Source: Gammaproteobacteria bacterium
Lineage (GTDB): Bacteria > Pseudomonadota > Gammaproteobacteria > JADZEE01
DNA length: 64,000 nucleotides
Direction of reading: 5' to 3'
Assembly: GCA_020850735.1 (NCBI GenBank)
Contig: JADZEE010000007.1
Location: 1 to 64,000, forward strand
Position 1 is the first letter of the stretch, and each line of letters begins with the position of its first letter. Below the pieces are notes generated by a model. It worked only from the letters and a program-made list of their open reading frames with translations, was not told the DNA's origin and ran no database searches. Below are positions 39,164 through 50,763 of the stretch, piece by piece. Position numbers and translations under genes: made by a program.

Positions 39164-41437
39164 TCAAACGGCGCCGGCGGTCTCCTCGACCAGCACCTCG
39201 ACGTGCAATTCGTCCTCGCGGGTCGTGACCAGCACGTGGCCCCCGTGCTCCAGGCGGCCGAACAGCAGCTCCTCGGCCAGGGGTTTCTTGATCCGTTCCT
39301 GGATCAGACGGCCCATGGGGCGTGCGCCCATGAGCGGATCGTAGCCGTGCTCAGCGAGCCAGCGGCGGGCATCCTCGTCGACGTCCACGGTGACACGCTT
39401 GCCGTCGAGCTGGGCTTCGAGCTCGGTCAGGAACTTGTCGACGACCTGGGCAATGGTGACCGAGTCCAGGGCGTTGAACTGGATGATCGCGTCCAGCCGG
39501 TTGCGAAACTCGGGCGTGAAAGAGCGTTTGATGACCTCTATCGCGTCACCGGTGTGATCCTGGATGGTGAAGCCGATCGACGCGCGGCTGATGCGGTCCG
39601 CGCCGGCGTTGGTGGTCATCACCAGGATGATGTTGCGGAAATCGGTCTTGCGCCCGTTGGTGTCCGTCAGCGTACCGTGGTCCATGACCTGCAGCAGCAG
39701 GTTGTAGACGTCCGGGTGCGCCTTTTCCATTTCGTCGAGCAGCAGGACGGCATGCGGGTGCCTGGTAATGGCCTCGGTCAGCAGGCCGCCCTCGTCGAAA
39801 CCGACGTAGCCCGGCGGGGCGCCGATGAGGCGCGAAACCGTGTGCCGTTCCATGTACTCCGACATGTCGAAGCGCACCAGTTCGATGCCCATGATGCGCG
39901 CGAGCTGCCGGCAGACCTCGGTCTTACCGACCCCGGTCGGACCCGCGAACAGAAACGAACCGATGGGTTTGGCGCCGTCTCCCAGCCCCGAGCGCGCCAT
40001 CTTGATGGCGGTCGACAGTGACGAGATTGCCTCGTCCTGTCCGAACACGACCATCTTGAGATCGCGATCGAGGTTCTTGAGCACGTCCTTGTCGTTACGG
40101 GTGACCGTTTTCGGAGGTATGCGCGCGATCTTGGCGACGATGTTCTCGATGTCGGTGACGTTCACGGTCTTGCGCCGTCGCGAGGCGGGCATGAGCCGCA
40201 TCCGCGCGCCAGCCTCGTCGATGACGTCGATGGCTTTGTCGGGCAGGTGCCGATCGTTGATGTAGCGGCTGGTCAGCTCCACCGCGGCCCGCAGCGCCTG
40301 GTTCGTGTAGCGCACGTCGTGGTGCTCCTCGAACCGTGACTTCAGGCCGTGCAGGATCTTGACCGTCTCTTCGGTCGACGGCTCGGTGACGTCGATCTTC
40401 TGAAAGCGGCGCGACAGCGCCCGGTCCTTCTCGAAAATGCCACGGTACTCGTGATAGGTCGTCGAGCCGATGCACTTGAGTTCCCCCGATGCGAGCATGG
40501 GCTTGATCAGGTTGGAGGCGTCCATCACTCCGCCTGACGCGGCGCCGGCGCCGATGATGGTATGGATCTCGTCGATGAAAAGGATCGCGCCCGGCTCGCG
40601 GTTGAGTTGCCCGAGCACGCTCTTGAGGCGTTTCTCGAAGTCGCCGCGATACTTGGTGCCGGCGAGCAGGGCGCCGAGATCGAGCGCGTAGATGGTGGAG
40701 CCCGACAGCACCTCGGGGACTTCGCCATCGACGATCTTTTTCGCCAGCCCTTCGGCGATGGCGGTCTTGCCGACGCCGGCCTCACCGACGAACAGCGGAT
40801 TGTTCTTGCGCCTGCGGCACAGGATCTGGATGGTGCGTTCCACCTCCAGCTCGCGGCCGATGAGGGGGTCGATCTTGCCGATGCGCGCCTGCTGATTGAG
40901 GTTGGTGGTGAAGGCGTCGAGTGCGTTCTTGCCCGGCTCGGCATGCTCGCCGTCTTCCTCCGGCGCGGGTGCGCCGGGCATGTCTTCGCCGTGCTCCTCG
41001 TCGGGGACTTTGGCGATACCGTGGGATATGAAGTTGACCACGTCCAGCCGCGTGATGCCCTGCTGGTTGAGCAGGTACACGGCTTGCGACTCGCGCTCGC
41101 CGAAGATGGCGACGAGCACATTCGCGCCGGTGACTTCTTTCTTACCCGAAGACTGGACGTGGAAGACAGCGCGCTGGAGCACTCGCTGGAATCCCAGTGT
41201 CGGCTGCGTATCCCGGTCCGTGCCCTCGGGCAGGACCGGCGAGTTCTCGCGGATGAAATTGACGAGCTCGTGACGCAACTCGTTCAGGTTGGCACCGCAG
41301 GCCCGCAGCACCTTGGCGGCGGTCGGATTGTCGAGCAGCGCCAGCAGCAGGTGCTCGACGGTCATGAATTCGTGCCGTTGCTCGCGCGCGTCCTTGAAGG
41401 CGAGGTTCAGGGTCACTTCGAGTTCGCGGCTCAGCAT
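39164..41437 (-). CDS. clpA: ATP-dependent Clp protease ATPase subunit ClpA
   Basis: The 757-residue AAA+ unfoldase feeds ClpP. It has an N-domain (residues 1-145, [24 protein letters not shown]), first ATPase with Walker [15 protein letters not shown] and Walker [10 protein letters not shown], and second ATPase with [15 protein letters not shown] and [13 protein letters not shown]. The short linker without a long middle coiled coil distinguishes ClpA from ClpB. It lies 36 bp after clpS, the usual pair. ATG 41437 is the start. Confidence 0.98.
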   Translation of the reverse strand: MLSRELEVTLNLAFKDAREQRHEFMTVEHLLLALLDNPTAAKVLRACGANLNELRHELVNFIRENSPVLPEGTDRDTQPTLGFQRVLQRAVFHVQSSGKKEVTGANVLVAIFGERESQAVYLLNQQGITRLDVVNFISHGIAKVPDEEHGEDMPGAPAPEEDGEHAEPGKNALDAFTTNLNQQARIGKIDPLIGRELEVERTIQILCRRRKNNPLFVGEAGVGKTAIAEGLAKKIVDGEVPEVLSGSTIYALDLGALLAGTKYRGDFEKRLKSVLGQLNREPGAILFIDEIHTIIGAGAASGGVMDASNLIKPMLASGELKCIGSTTYHEYRGIFEKDRALSRRFQKIDVTEPSTEETVKILHGLKSRFEEHHDVRYTNQALRAAVELTSRYINDRHLPDKAIDVIDEAGARMRLMPASRRRKTVNVTDIENIVAKIARIPPKTVTRNDKDVLKNLDRDLKMVVFGQDEAISSLSTAIKMARSGLGDGAKPIGSFLFAGPTGVGKTEVCRQLARIMGIELVRFDMSEYMERHTVSRLIGAPPGYVGFDEGGLLTEAITRHPHAVLLLDEMEKAHPDVYNLLLQVMDHGTLTDTNGRKTDFRNIILVMTTNAGADRISRASIGFTIQDHTGDAIEVIKRSFTPEFRNRLDAIIQFNALDSVTIAQVVDKFLTELEAQLDGKRVTVDVDEDARRWLAEHGYDPLMGARPMGRLIQERIKKPLAEELLFGRLEHGGHVLVTTREDELHVEVLVEETAGAV

Positions 41438-41473
41438 CGGATATCTCGCAGTTCGGGTCGTGCGGCTCCTACG

Positions 41474-41797
41474 CTAGGCTTGTTCGAGCGTACAAAGCAA
41501 GGGGTGGTTGTTATCACGCGAGTAGGCATTGACCTGTTCGACCTTGGTTTCGGCGATCTCGTGTGAGTATATGCCGCACACGCCTTTGCCGCGCGTGTGC
41601 ACCTCGAGCATGATCCGCGTCGCGCTGTGCCGGTCCTTGGCGAAGAAGATCTCCAGGATGTGGACGACGAACTCCATCGGTGTGTAGTCGTCATTGAGCA
41701 GTACGACCTTGAACAGCGGCGGCAGTTTGAGCCGCGGCTTGGCTTCCTGCAGGGCCACACCGTCGTCGGACTGTGGTCGAGATGGCTCGTCGGACAT
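41474..41797 (-). CDS. clpS: ClpS adaptor of the ClpAP N-end rule pathway
   Basis: The 107-residue adaptor has the core [15 protein letters not shown] and [27 protein letters not shown], which holds the residues that bind N-degron side chains. The N-terminal 25 residues are flexible and dock on ClpA. It sits directly upstream of clpA. ATG 41797 follows a predicted promoter with a perfect TATAAT about 70 bp away. Confidence 0.97.
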   Translation of the reverse strand: MSDEPSRPQSDDGVALQEAKPRLKLPPLFKVVLLNDDYTPMEFVVHILEIFFAKDRHSATRIMLEVHTRGKGVCGIYSHEIAETKVEQVNAYSRDNNHPLLCTLEQA

Positions 41798-41866
41798 GGC
41801 TCTGGACGAAACTGCTGGCAGCGCGATCTTCGATGCGTGGCGCCGGTCTACGTGAGGACCGAGTCA

Positions 41867-41896
41867 ATTATACGTGGGTGGTTCCGAGAATCCACA
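41867..41896 (-). promoter_or_regulatory. Predicted clpSA promoter
   Basis: On the minus strand a perfect TATAAT occupies 41867-41872. At 18 bp spacing upstream is TGTGGA (41891-41896), a weak -35. The distance to the clpS ATG is about 70 bp. No heat-shock promoter was recognised. Confidence 0.45.
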
Positions 41897-41972
41897 CGTG
41901 TCCCCGGCGCCGCCCCGGCAGTGCCGGGGGATCGCTGCGGCCCCGGCCGCAGACGCGGGGTCCGCGCGACGT

Positions 41973-42932
41973 TCATACCGTGCCCGCCGGCAGTACCGGG
42001 CTGTCACCGCCGGTCGCGTCGTCGTGCGCGTCGAGCAGCTCGATGAATTTGCGGGCTGCGGGCGACAGGTGCTTGCCCTTGCGCAGGATGAGCCCGTAGC
42101 TGCGTTTGGGAAAGTAGCGATCCAGCGGCCTGACGGCGAGACGCTCGTTGCCGCGCAGGCACACGCTCGTGACGATGGAGATGCCCAGGCCCGTCTCGAC
42201 GTAGCCCTTGATCACCTCCCAGCCCTGGGCTTCGAGCGTGACGGCATAGCGCACCCCGTGCTGGCGAAACACGTACTCGACGATGCGCCAGGTGCTCATG
42301 TGCCGTGGCGGCAGGATGAGGCCGTAGGGGCTGATGTCCTCGAGGGTGATCCGCTCGCAGGTCGCCAGCGGGTGCCCGGGCGGAGTAATGAGCACGGGCT
42401 CGTAGACCAGCAGGGGGCGGTAATCGATGTCGTCCGGGATCTCCAGTATCGGGCCGACGGCAAAGTCCACTTCATTCGCGCGCAGCAGGTCCAGCGCACT
42501 GCCGCCGGCTACGTTGTGCAGCTTGAAGCGGACATTGGGGTAGCGGGTCGAGAACTCGCGCACCAGCGGCGGCAGGATGTACAACGTGGTCGACTCGCCC
42601 GCGGCGATGTCGAGCTGGCCGGAGGTGATGTTATGGCAGCGTTCGGTGAACACCTCGCCGAGATTGTCCATGCTCTCGACCAGGGGTTCGGCCAGTTCCT
42701 GCAGGATCCGGCCCTCGACCGTCAGCAGAATGCGCGGGCCGCGGCGTTCGAAAAGCAGTGTGTCGAGATCCGTTTCCAGGGCCTGGATGAGGATGGAAAC
42801 GGTCGGCTGGCTCAGGTGCATGCGTTGCGCGGCAGCCGACACACTGCCGGTCTGTGCGGCGTGGCAGAACGCGCGTAACTGTTTGAGCTGATTCTGCTTG
42901 TAATAGAAACGCTGCGGTACGACGGGGCGCAT
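41973..42932 (-). CDS. LysR-family transcriptional regulator divergent from the glyoxylate shunt genes
   Basis: The 319-residue LysR protein has an N-terminal winged helix ([38 protein letters not shown]), then a CysB-like effector domain ([35 protein letters not shown]). It faces aceB across 169 bp, the classical LysR layout, so it probably controls aceBA in response to a small metabolite; this is inference from context. ATG 42932 is chosen with GGAG 8 bp upstream; a TTG seven codons earlier is open. Its own -35 overlaps a dyad at 42990-43005. Confidence 0.88.
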   Translation of the reverse strand: MRPVVPQRFYYKQNQLKQLRAFCHAAQTGSVSAAAQRMHLSQPTVSILIQALETDLDTLLFERRGPRILLTVEGRILQELAEPLVESMDNLGEVFTERCHNITSGQLDIAAGESTTLYILPPLVREFSTRYPNVRFKLHNVAGGSALDLLRANEVDFAVGPILEIPDDIDYRPLLVYEPVLITPPGHPLATCERITLEDISPYGLILPPRHMSTWRIVEYVFRQHGVRYAVTLEAQGWEVIKGYVETGLGISIVTSVCLRGNERLAVRPLDRYFPKRSYGLILRKGKHLSPAARKFIELLDAHDDATGGDSPVLPAGTV

Positions 42933-42976
42933 TCGGGGCTCCGGCAGGGTCAATCAAAGATTGAAAAAACCAATAC

Positions 42977-43005
42977 ATAATATTGAAAGATTTGACTTGT
43001 CAAAT
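42977..43005. promoter_or_regulatory. LysR/aceB divergent control region with dyad operator
   Basis: ATTTGAC (42990-42996) and GTCAAAT (42999-43005) form a 7-bp-arm dyad around TT. The dyad contains TTGACA on the minus strand (42998-43003) with TATTAT 15 bp away, fitting the LysR gene promoter, and TTGACT on the plus strand (42992-42997), a candidate -35 for aceB. Two ATTGAAA direct repeats lie next to it. Confidence 0.5.
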
Positions 43006-43101
43006 TGTGCGCTGCAACTTAGCGTTGCACTGCAGCCCGCCGGAGGGCGCGCGGTCGTGCCGTGCGGCCCCGGCTTCGAAATGACGAAGGAGAGATTTCG
43101 A

Positions 43102-44709
<1,608 letters not shown>

Positions 44710-44729
44710 GCCGCAGGAGGAACGCAGTC

Positions 44730-46061
44730 ATGAGTAGTTCACGGGACCAGCAGATCAGGCAGCTCGAGCGGGAGTGGCGGGAGAATCCGCGCTGGCGCGG
44801 CGTCAAGCGCGGTTACAGCGCCGCCGATGTCGTGCGCCTGCGCGGCAGCGTGCACGTCGAGCATACGCTCGCGCGGCGCGGCGCCGAGAATCTGTGGCGC
44901 CTCGTCCATGAAACACCCTACGTCAACTGCCTCGGTGCGCTCACCGGCGGGCAGGCGCTGCAGCAGGTCAAGGCCGGCGTCAAGGCCATTTACCTGTCCG
45001 GCTGGCAGGTGGCGGCCGACAACAACAGCTACCTGACCATGTATCCCGACCAGTCGCTGTACCCGGTGAACTCGGTCCCGGCGGTGGTCGAGCGCATCAA
45101 CAACTCCTTCAAGCGCGCCGACGAGATCCAGAGCGGCAAGGGCACAGATCCCGGCGACCAGGGCTACGTCGATTATTTCGCGCCCATCGTTGCCGACGCG
45201 GAAGCCGGTTTCGGCGGCGTGCTGAACGCGTTCGAGCTCATGAAGGCGATGATCCGTGCCGGCGCCGCCGGTGTGCACTTCGAGGACCAGCTCGCCGCGG
45301 TCAAGAAATGCGGCCACATGGGCGGCAAGGTGCTGGTGCCGACCCAGGAGGCGGTGCAGAAACTCATTGCCGCGCGCCTGGCCGCCGACACCATGGGTGT
45401 GCCGACCATCGTGCTCGCGCGTACCGACGCCGAGGCGGCCGACCTCGTCACCTCGGACGTCGACGAGAACGATCGGCCGTTCCTGACCGGAGAACGTACC
45501 GTCGAGGGCTTCTTCAAGTCGCGCAAGGGGCTGGCGCAGGCGGTGAGCCGCGGCCTCGCCTACGCCCCCTACGCCGATCTCATCTGGTGCGAGACCGGCA
45601 CGCCCGACCTCGAGTTCGCGAAGGCCTTCGCCGACGGGATCCACAAGCATTTCCCCGGCAAGCTGCTGGCGTACAACTGCTCGCCGTCGTTCAACTGGAA
45701 GAAAAACCTCGACGACGCGACGATCGCGAGGTTCCAGCGTGAGCTCGGGGCGATGGGCTACAAGTACCAGTTCATCACCCTGGCCGGCATTCATTCCATG
45801 TGGTTCAACATGTTCGATCTGGCGCAGGACTACGTCGCGCGCGGCATGTCGGCCTATGTCGACAAGGTGCAGGAGCCCGAGTTCGCCGCACGCGAGCGCG
45901 GCTACACCTTCGTCTCCCATCAGCAGGAAGTCGGTACCGGTTATTTCGACGACGTGACCACCGTCATTCAGGGTGGCGCGTCGAGCGTCACGGCGCTGTC
46001 CGGATCGACCGAGGAAGCGCAGTTCCAGGGCGGTGCGGCCGCATCGGCAGGTGGGCACTGA
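44730..46061 (+). CDS. aceA: Isocitrate lyase
   Basis: The 443-residue enzyme splits isocitrate into succinate and glyoxylate. The catalytic cysteine motif [11 protein letters not shown] is near residue 193, and [21 protein letters not shown] and [15 protein letters not shown] are all family blocks. ATG 44730 follows a strong AGGAGG at 44715-44720. A clear rho-independent terminator comes 31 bp after the stop, closing the aceBA operon. No aceK is adjacent. Confidence 0.98.
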   Translation: MSSSRDQQIRQLEREWRENPRWRGVKRGYSAADVVRLRGSVHVEHTLARRGAENLWRLVHETPYVNCLGALTGGQALQQVKAGVKAIYLSGWQVAADNNSYLTMYPDQSLYPVNSVPAVVERINNSFKRADEIQSGKGTDPGDQGYVDYFAPIVADAEAGFGGVLNAFELMKAMIRAGAAGVHFEDQLAAVKKCGHMGGKVLVPTQEAVQKLIAARLAADTMGVPTIVLARTDAEAADLVTSDVDENDRPFLTGERTVEGFFKSRKGLAQAVSRGLAYAPYADLIWCETGTPDLEFAKAFADGIHKHFPGKLLAYNCSPSFNWKKNLDDATIARFQRELGAMGYKYQFITLAGIHSMWFNMFDLAQDYVARGMSAYVDKVQEPEFAARERGYTFVSHQQEVGTGYFDDVTTVIQGGASSVTALSGSTEEAQFQGGAAASAGGH

Positions 46062-46091
46062 CGCGCCCTGGCGCGCCCCGGCAGGGTCGGC

Positions 46092-46125
46092 GACGGCCGC
46101 CGATGCCGGCGGCCGTCTTTTTTTT
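46092..46125 (+). terminator. Rho-independent terminator after aceA
   Basis: A perfect 11-bp stem GACGGCCGCCG / CGGCGGCCGTC (46092-46102, 46107-46117) with a 4-nt loop is followed by eight T residues (46118-46125). It ends the aceB-aceA transcript. It is the clearest intrinsic terminator in the window. Confidence 0.93.
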
Positions 46126-46232
46126 CGGGGCTGCGCGCGCAGCGGGCCTGCGCAAACGATTCCGGGGGTCCCCGCAACGCCGCCGGAGGCGTCCGGGGGC
46201 CGTCGCAGCAGGCGCGGTGATTGTTTCAGCTC

Positions 46233-47360
46233 TCAGCAGAGCAGGCGCGAGAGCACGTCCTCATAGATGGCCGAGAGCGTGTCCAGATCCGCAACGGCGA
46301 CGCGCTCGTCGACCTTGTGGATGGTCGCGTTGACCGGGCCGAGCTCGACCACCTCGGCGCCGGTCGTGGCGATGAAACGCCCGTCCGACGTGCCGCCGCC
46401 GGTCGACAGTCGCGGTTCAATACCGGTACGGCCGCGAACGGCCGCCCGCGTGACCTCGAGCAGGACGCCGGCGGGGGTCAGAAACGGCTCGCCGGACCGG
46501 CGCCATTCCAGCGTGCAGTCGAGGCCGTGGCGGGCGAGGATAGCCGCGACGCGCTGCTGCAATCCGGCCGCGGTCTGCGCACTGCCGTAGCGGAAATTGA
46601 GCAGCACTTCGAGGCGGCCCGGGATGACGTTGTCGGCACCGGTGCCGGCGTGGACGTTGGAAATCTGGAAGCTGGTGGGCGGAAAGTGCGCATTGCCGGC
46701 ATCCCACTGCGTCGCACAGAGCTCGGCGAGCGCCGGCACGGCGACGTGGATGGGATTGCGGGCTCGTTCCGGGTAGGCGACATGGCCCTGGACGCCGCGC
46801 ACGACCAGGGTGCCGCCGAGCGAACCCCGGCGGCCGTTGCGGATGACGTCACCGAGGTGTTCGTCGCTCGAGGGTTCGCCGACGAGCGCGAAATTCACGG
46901 CCACGCCGCGTGCGGCGAGCGTCTCGACGATCCTGGCTGTGCCGTCGATGGCCGGGCCCTCCTCGTCGCTGGTGAGCAGGAAAGCGAGCGATCCGGCATG
47001 CCCGGGCCGGGCGGCGACGAATCGCTCTGCCGCGGTCACCATGGCGGCGAGGCTGCCCTTCATGTCGGCGGCCCCGCGACCGTACAGCCAGCCGTCCTCG
47101 ACCACGGCAGCGAACGGATCGAAACGCCAGTCCGCGCGCGGTCCGGCGGGGACGACGTCGGTGTGGCCGGCGAATACGAACAGCGGCGCGGTTTCCCCGT
47201 GCCGCGCCCACAGATTTTCCACTTCGCCGCGGCGCAGGTGCTCGATCGTGAAACCGCGGCGCGCGAGCCGCGCGGCAATGTGCGCCTGGCAGCCGCCGTC
47301 CGCGGGTGTCACCGAAGGCCGGCGGATCAGCTCGATGGCGAGCGCCAGCGTCGGGCTCAT
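46233..47360 (-). CDS. dapE: Succinyl-diaminopimelate desuccinylase
   Basis: The 375-residue M20 zinc hydrolase acts in lysine and peptidoglycan precursor synthesis. Metal-site blocks are [25 protein letters not shown] and [11 protein letters not shown], and the C-terminal [24 protein letters not shown] is specific to DapE. ATG 47360 overlaps the methyltransferase stop by 4 bp. It is the last gene of a minus-strand run that begins with yciB. Confidence 0.96.
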   Translation of the reverse strand: MSPTLALAIELIRRPSVTPADGGCQAHIAARLARRGFTIEHLRRGEVENLWARHGETAPLFVFAGHTDVVPAGPRADWRFDPFAAVVEDGWLYGRGAADMKGSLAAMVTAAERFVAARPGHAGSLAFLLTSDEEGPAIDGTARIVETLAARGVAVNFALVGEPSSDEHLGDVIRNGRRGSLGGTLVVRGVQGHVAYPERARNPIHVAVPALAELCATQWDAGNAHFPPTSFQISNVHAGTGADNVIPGRLEVLLNFRYGSAQTAAGLQQRVAAILARHGLDCTLEWRRSGEPFLTPAGVLLEVTRAAVRGRTGIEPRLSTGGGTSDGRFIATTGAEVVELGPVNATIHKVDERVAVADLDTLSAIYEDVLSRLLC

Positions 47361-48226
47361 CGGGACCGCGCCGTGGCGGCCCGGGACGTTGCCTCCTGCA
47401 GGCGCTGCGCGGCGATGCGGGCATAGCCGGGATCGATTTCGCAACCGAGAAAGCGCCGGCCCAGCCGTAACGCCGCGACCCCGGTCGAACCGGATCCCGC
47501 GAAGGGATCCAGCACCAGATCGTCCGGCAAGGTGCTCGCGCGCAGGCAGCGCTCGATCAGTGCCAGCGGCTTTTGCGTCGGGTGTCTGCCGTGCCGCTTT
47601 TCAGCGGCGCCAGGCGCGGCGAAGCGCCAGACGTTCTTCATCTGCCGGTCGCCGTTCTCGCTGCGCATCTCGGCATAATTGAAGGTGTAGCGGTCACTGC
47701 TGCCGCGTGCCGAACGCGTCGCCCAGAACAGCATTTCGGTGGCGTGCGTGAAGCAGCGACAGCCGAGGTTGGGGGGCGGGTTGGGTTTTTCCCAGACGAT
47801 GTCGTTCAGGATCCGGAATCCGAGCCGGCGCAGGGTCATGCCGACGCTCAGATATACGTGCAGCGTGCCGCTGACCCAGATCGTGCCGGTGGGCTTGAGC
47901 AGCCGCCGGCAGGATGCCAGCCAGTCGAGGTTGAAGGCGTCGTCCGCGTCGGTTCCGGCGCTGCGGTCCCAGCCCCCCTTGTCGACCGCGGCGCGGCGTC
48001 CGGCGACGCAGGTCGTGCCGCCGTTCGACAGGAAGTAGGGCGGATCGGTCCAGATGCAGTCGACCGATTCGGCCGGCAGTGACGCCAGCCAGTTGCGCTG
48101 ATCGGCCACGTACAGCGCCGAGGCGCCGTGCGCGGACTGCCAGCGTGGTGCGGCCGGTGCCCGCCGCTGTCCCGGCGCCGGTTCAGGCGGTTTCGGCGGG
48201 CGTGAGCGCCGTGATGGTGAGGGCAT
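47357..48226 (-). CDS. Orphan beta-class DNA methyltransferase (N4/N6)
   Basis: The roughly 289-residue S-adenosylmethionine-dependent DNA methylase has the catalytic motif [12 protein letters not shown] near residue 60, HPTQKP near residue 235, then the AdoMet motif [10 protein letters not shown], the order of the beta class. No restriction endonuclease is nearby. It is coupled to dapE by an ATGA overlap and overlaps bolA. DPPY makes adenine-N6 or cytosine-N4 the target. ATG 48226 is chosen, but the first 45 residues are Pro/Arg-rich and a later GTG could be the real start. Confidence 0.88.
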   Translation of the reverse strand: MPSPSRRSRPPKPPEPAPGQRRAPAAPRWQSAHGASALYVADQRNWLASLPAESVDCIWTDPPYFLSNGGTTCVAGRRAAVDKGGWDRSAGTDADDAFNLDWLASCRRLLKPTGTIWVSGTLHVYLSVGMTLRRLGFRILNDIVWEKPNPPPNLGCRCFTHATEMLFWATRSARGSSDRYTFNYAEMRSENGDRQMKNVWRFAAPGAAEKRHGRHPTQKPLALIERCLRASTLPDDLVLDPFAGSGSTGVAALRLGRRFLGCEIDPGYARIAAQRLQEATSRAATARSR

Positions 48227-48461
48227 GGATATCGGTCTGCATGAGTTCACCCAGGGCGGCATATACGGCGCGGTGACGCGCGAGCGGTGCCTGCCCCGCG
48301 AAACGGTCGGAAACCACGGTGACGCGGAAATGCCCCCGTCCGGACCGTGCACCGGCATGACCCGCGTGCAGGTGACTTTCGTCGCGCACCTCGAGCCGCA
48401 GTGGCGCGAAGCCGTCCTCGAGGCGGCGCCGGATCAACGCCAGGCGCGATGCCTCGCTCAC
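48183..48461 (-). CDS. BolA family protein
   Basis: The 92-residue protein has the BolA core ([46 protein letters not shown] split by the usual invariant HAGH) and the C-terminal [26 protein letters not shown] helix. BolA proteins pair with monothiol glutaredoxins in iron-sulfur handling. GTG 48461 overlaps the YciI-type stop by 4 bp. Confidence 0.93.
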   Translation of the reverse strand: MSEASRLALIRRRLEDGFAPLRLEVRDESHLHAGHAGARSGRGHFRVTVVSDRFAGQAPLARHRAVYAALGELMQTDIHALTITALTPAETA

Positions 48462-48760
48462 GCCGGCAGGCTCTTGCGAAAAGGGCGTACGGTCACACCG
48501 GCGTACACGCCGGCCGCGACGAAGGGATCGGCGCGGGCCCAGCGCTCGGCGTCCTCGCGCGAGTCGAACTCGGCGACGATCAGACTGCCGCTGAAACCGG
48601 CTGGTCCGGGGTCGTCGGCATCGACGGCCGGGAACGGTCCGGCAAGAAGCAGCCGGCCCTGCTCCTGCAAAGCCTCGAGCCGCGCCAGGTGTGCCGCACG
48701 TGCACGCTGCCGGGCAGCCAGGCTGTTCGCAACGTCGTCGGCGATGATCGCATACCCCAT
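48458..48760 (-). CDS. YciI family protein
   Basis: The 100-residue alpha/beta protein has the YciI ferredoxin-like fold. Its start [21 protein letters not shown] and the [17 protein letters not shown] end hold the conserved His/Asp-type pocket positions of the family. Function is unknown in general. GAGGAG before ATG 48760 decides the start. The gene is 4 bp behind yciB. Confidence 0.9.
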   Translation of the reverse strand: MGYAIIADDVANSLAARQRARAAHLARLEALQEQGRLLLAGPFPAVDADDPGPAGFSGSLIVAEFDSREDAERWARADPFVAAGVYAGVTVRPFRKSLPA

Positions 48761-48764
48761 GGGG

Positions 48765-49322
48765 TCACTCCTCGTCAGCCGGCGCCTTGACATGGCGGGC
48801 GATGGCGAACGTCTGCGCGATGGCGAACAGCAGGACCAGCGCGGTCATGCCGAACACCTTGAACCGGACCCAGGTCGTTTCGTCGAAATGGTAGGCGACG
48901 AACAGGTTGGCCGCGCCGAGGATCAGAAAGAACGCCGCCCAGCTCAGGTTGAGCCGGCGCCACGCCCTGGCGGACAGCGCGACATGCGCGTCGAGCGCGT
49001 GGCGGATCAGGTTTTTCTCGCCGATGCAGTCACTGGTGACGAAGGCGAGCGAAAACAGCCAGTACACGGCGGTTGGTTTCCACATGATGAAATGCTGATC
49101 GTGCAGTGCCAGCGTGAGACCGCCAAGTACCACCAGCAACGCCGTGGTCGCGACCTGCATGCGTTCCACCCGCCGGTGCCGCCACCACGTCCAGGCAGCC
49201 ACGGCGAGACCGGCGACGACGGCCGCCGCGGTCGCGCGGAATATCGCCTCCTCGCGCGCACCCGGCAGCGAATAGGCGATGAAAAATGCGATCAACGGCA
49301 GCAGATCAAGCAGGATTTTCAC
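48765..49322 (-). CDS. yciB: YciB inner-membrane protein (intracellular septation family)
   Basis: The 185-residue polytopic protein has five hydrophobic segments and family blocks [28 protein letters not shown] and [22 protein letters not shown]. YciB works with YciC-type proteins in envelope integrity. GTG 49322 is the start. It heads the minus-strand yciB-yciI-bolA-methyltransferase-dapE row and is divergent from the yciO-like gene. Confidence 0.94.
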   Translation of the reverse strand: MKILLDLLPLIAFFIAYSLPGAREEAIFRATAAAVVAGLAVAAWTWWRHRRVERMQVATTALLVVLGGLTLALHDQHFIMWKPTAVYWLFSLAFVTSDCIGEKNLIRHALDAHVALSARAWRRLNLSWAAFFLILGAANLFVAYHFDETTWVRFKVFGMTALVLLFAIAQTFAIARHVKAPADEE

Positions 49323-49411
49323 GGCGTCGGTGCACGGTCAGGGTGCTCGGAGCGCGTATAATAGCAGTCACGGCGACCGGCTGACCCCATGCCGGCGGTA
49401 TTTCCGACGTC

Positions 49412-50035
49412 ATGGCCCAGCACCTGCGCATCCACCCGACCACGCCCCAGCCGCGGCTCGTCAACCAGGTGGTGGCCGCGTTGCGGGCCGGTGCCGTGAT
49501 CGCCTATCCGACCGATTCGTGCTATGCGCTCGGCTGTCTGATCGGCGACAAGACCGCGCAGGACCGCATCCGCAGGTTGCGGCGCCTGGATGCCGATCAC
49601 GAACTCTCCCTGGTGTGCCGGGACCTGTCGGAGATCGCCACCTATGCCAAAGTCGACAACAGCGCCTACCGGCTGCTGCGCGCGCTCACACCCGGGGCCT
49701 ATACCTTCATCCTGCGAGCCGGCCGCGAGGTGCCGCGGCGGCTGCAGAATCCGCGCCGCAAGACCGTCGGCCTGCGAGTTCCGGACAACCCCATCGTCGC
49801 GAGCCTGCTCGAGGCGCTGGGCGAGCCGCTCATGAGCACGACGCTGCAGCTGCCGGGTGACGATTTTCCCTTGAGTGATCCCGAGGACATCCGCGCGCGC
49901 ATGGATGCCCTCATCGACGTGATCGTGGACGGTGGGGCGTGCGGGCTCGAACCCACCACCGTCATCGACCTCGTCGGCCCGCAGCCGGTGGTCGTGCGCC
50001 ACGGCCGTGGCCCCACGACGCTGTTCGAATCCTGA
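49412..50035 (+). CDS. Sua5/YciO/YrdC family protein (YciO-like)
   Basis: The 207-residue protein has the YrdC-fold core GAVIAYPTDSCYALGCLIGD, LSLVCRDLSEIATYA and the C-terminal GLEPTTVIDLVGPQPVVVRHGRG. YrdC/Sua5 make threonylcarbamoyl-AMP for tRNA t6A. YciO is a close paralogue with uncertain or weaker role, and the SCYALGC form fits YciO. ATG 49412 is the start. It is followed by an M50 protease and trpS, a known gammaproteobacterial order. Confidence 0.9.
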   Translation: MAQHLRIHPTTPQPRLVNQVVAALRAGAVIAYPTDSCYALGCLIGDKTAQDRIRRLRRLDADHELSLVCRDLSEIATYAKVDNSAYRLLRALTPGAYTFILRAGREVPRRLQNPRRKTVGLRVPDNPIVASLLEALGEPLMSTTLQLPGDDFPLSDPEDIRARMDALIDVIVDGGACGLEPTTVIDLVGPQPVVVRHGRGPTTLFES

Positions 50036-50059
50036 GCGCGGCGCGCGTCGAGACGGCTC

Positions 50060-50695
50060 ATGCTCGCAGTCATCCTGGCGATCGTCCCGATTCTGCTCGC
50101 CGTCAGCTTTCACGAGCTCGGTCACGGCTGGGCCGCGCGCCAGCTCGGCGACGACACTGCGTTTCGCATGGGCCGCATGACCATGAACCCGCTGCGCCAC
50201 GTCGACCCGGTCGGCACCGTGGTCGTCCCCGGCCTGCTCCTGCTGGCGCACAGCCCGTTCCTGTTCGGCTGGGCCAAGCCGGTGCCCGTCGACTGGCGGC
50301 GGCTGCGTCATCCGCGTCGCGACATGGCGCTGGTCGCCCTGGCCGGGCCGGCCGCCAATCTGCTGATGCTGGCCGGCTGGCTGCTCGTCGCCCTGGCGGG
50401 GTTGCACGGCGCGCTGGCCGGCCCGCTCGCTGCGCCTTTGCTGGAGATGGTCAAGTTCGGGATAATGATCAACAGCGTATTGATGCTGGTGAATCTCGTG
50501 CCGGTGCCGCCCCTGGACGGCAGCAGGGTCGTCACGGCGTTGCTGCCCCCGCCACTCGCCATCCGCTACAACCGCCTCGAACCCTACGGACTCATCATCT
50601 TGGCCGTGCTGCTCGTCACTGGTGTTCTCGGGACCATGCTGCGCCCGCTGCAGGCCGGTGTCGGCGCCATCGTACGCTGGGTGCTGGGTGGCTGA
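50060..50695 (+). CDS. Site-2 protease family (M50) membrane metalloprotease
   Basis: The 211-residue polytopic protein has a zinc motif HELGH at about residue 18-22 in the first helix, and the second metal site NLVPVPPLDGSRVV. FLFGWAKPVPVDWRRLR is typical of the small YwhC-type group. It lacks the PDZ domains of RseP. The substrate is unknown. It is 24 bp after the yciO-like stop. Confidence 0.92.
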   Translation: MLAVILAIVPILLAVSFHELGHGWAARQLGDDTAFRMGRMTMNPLRHVDPVGTVVVPGLLLLAHSPFLFGWAKPVPVDWRRLRHPRRDMALVALAGPAANLLMLAGWLLVALAGLHGALAGPLAAPLLEMVKFGIMINSVLMLVNLVPVPPLDGSRVVTALLPPPLAIRYNRLEPYGLIILAVLLVTGVLGTMLRPLQAGVGAIVRWVLGG

Positions 50696-50763
50696 CGGCG
50701 CTCCCGGCGCGCCTGCCGCGTGCGGTAGCATCGCGATCATCGTTACATCAGGGAGGATTTGAC

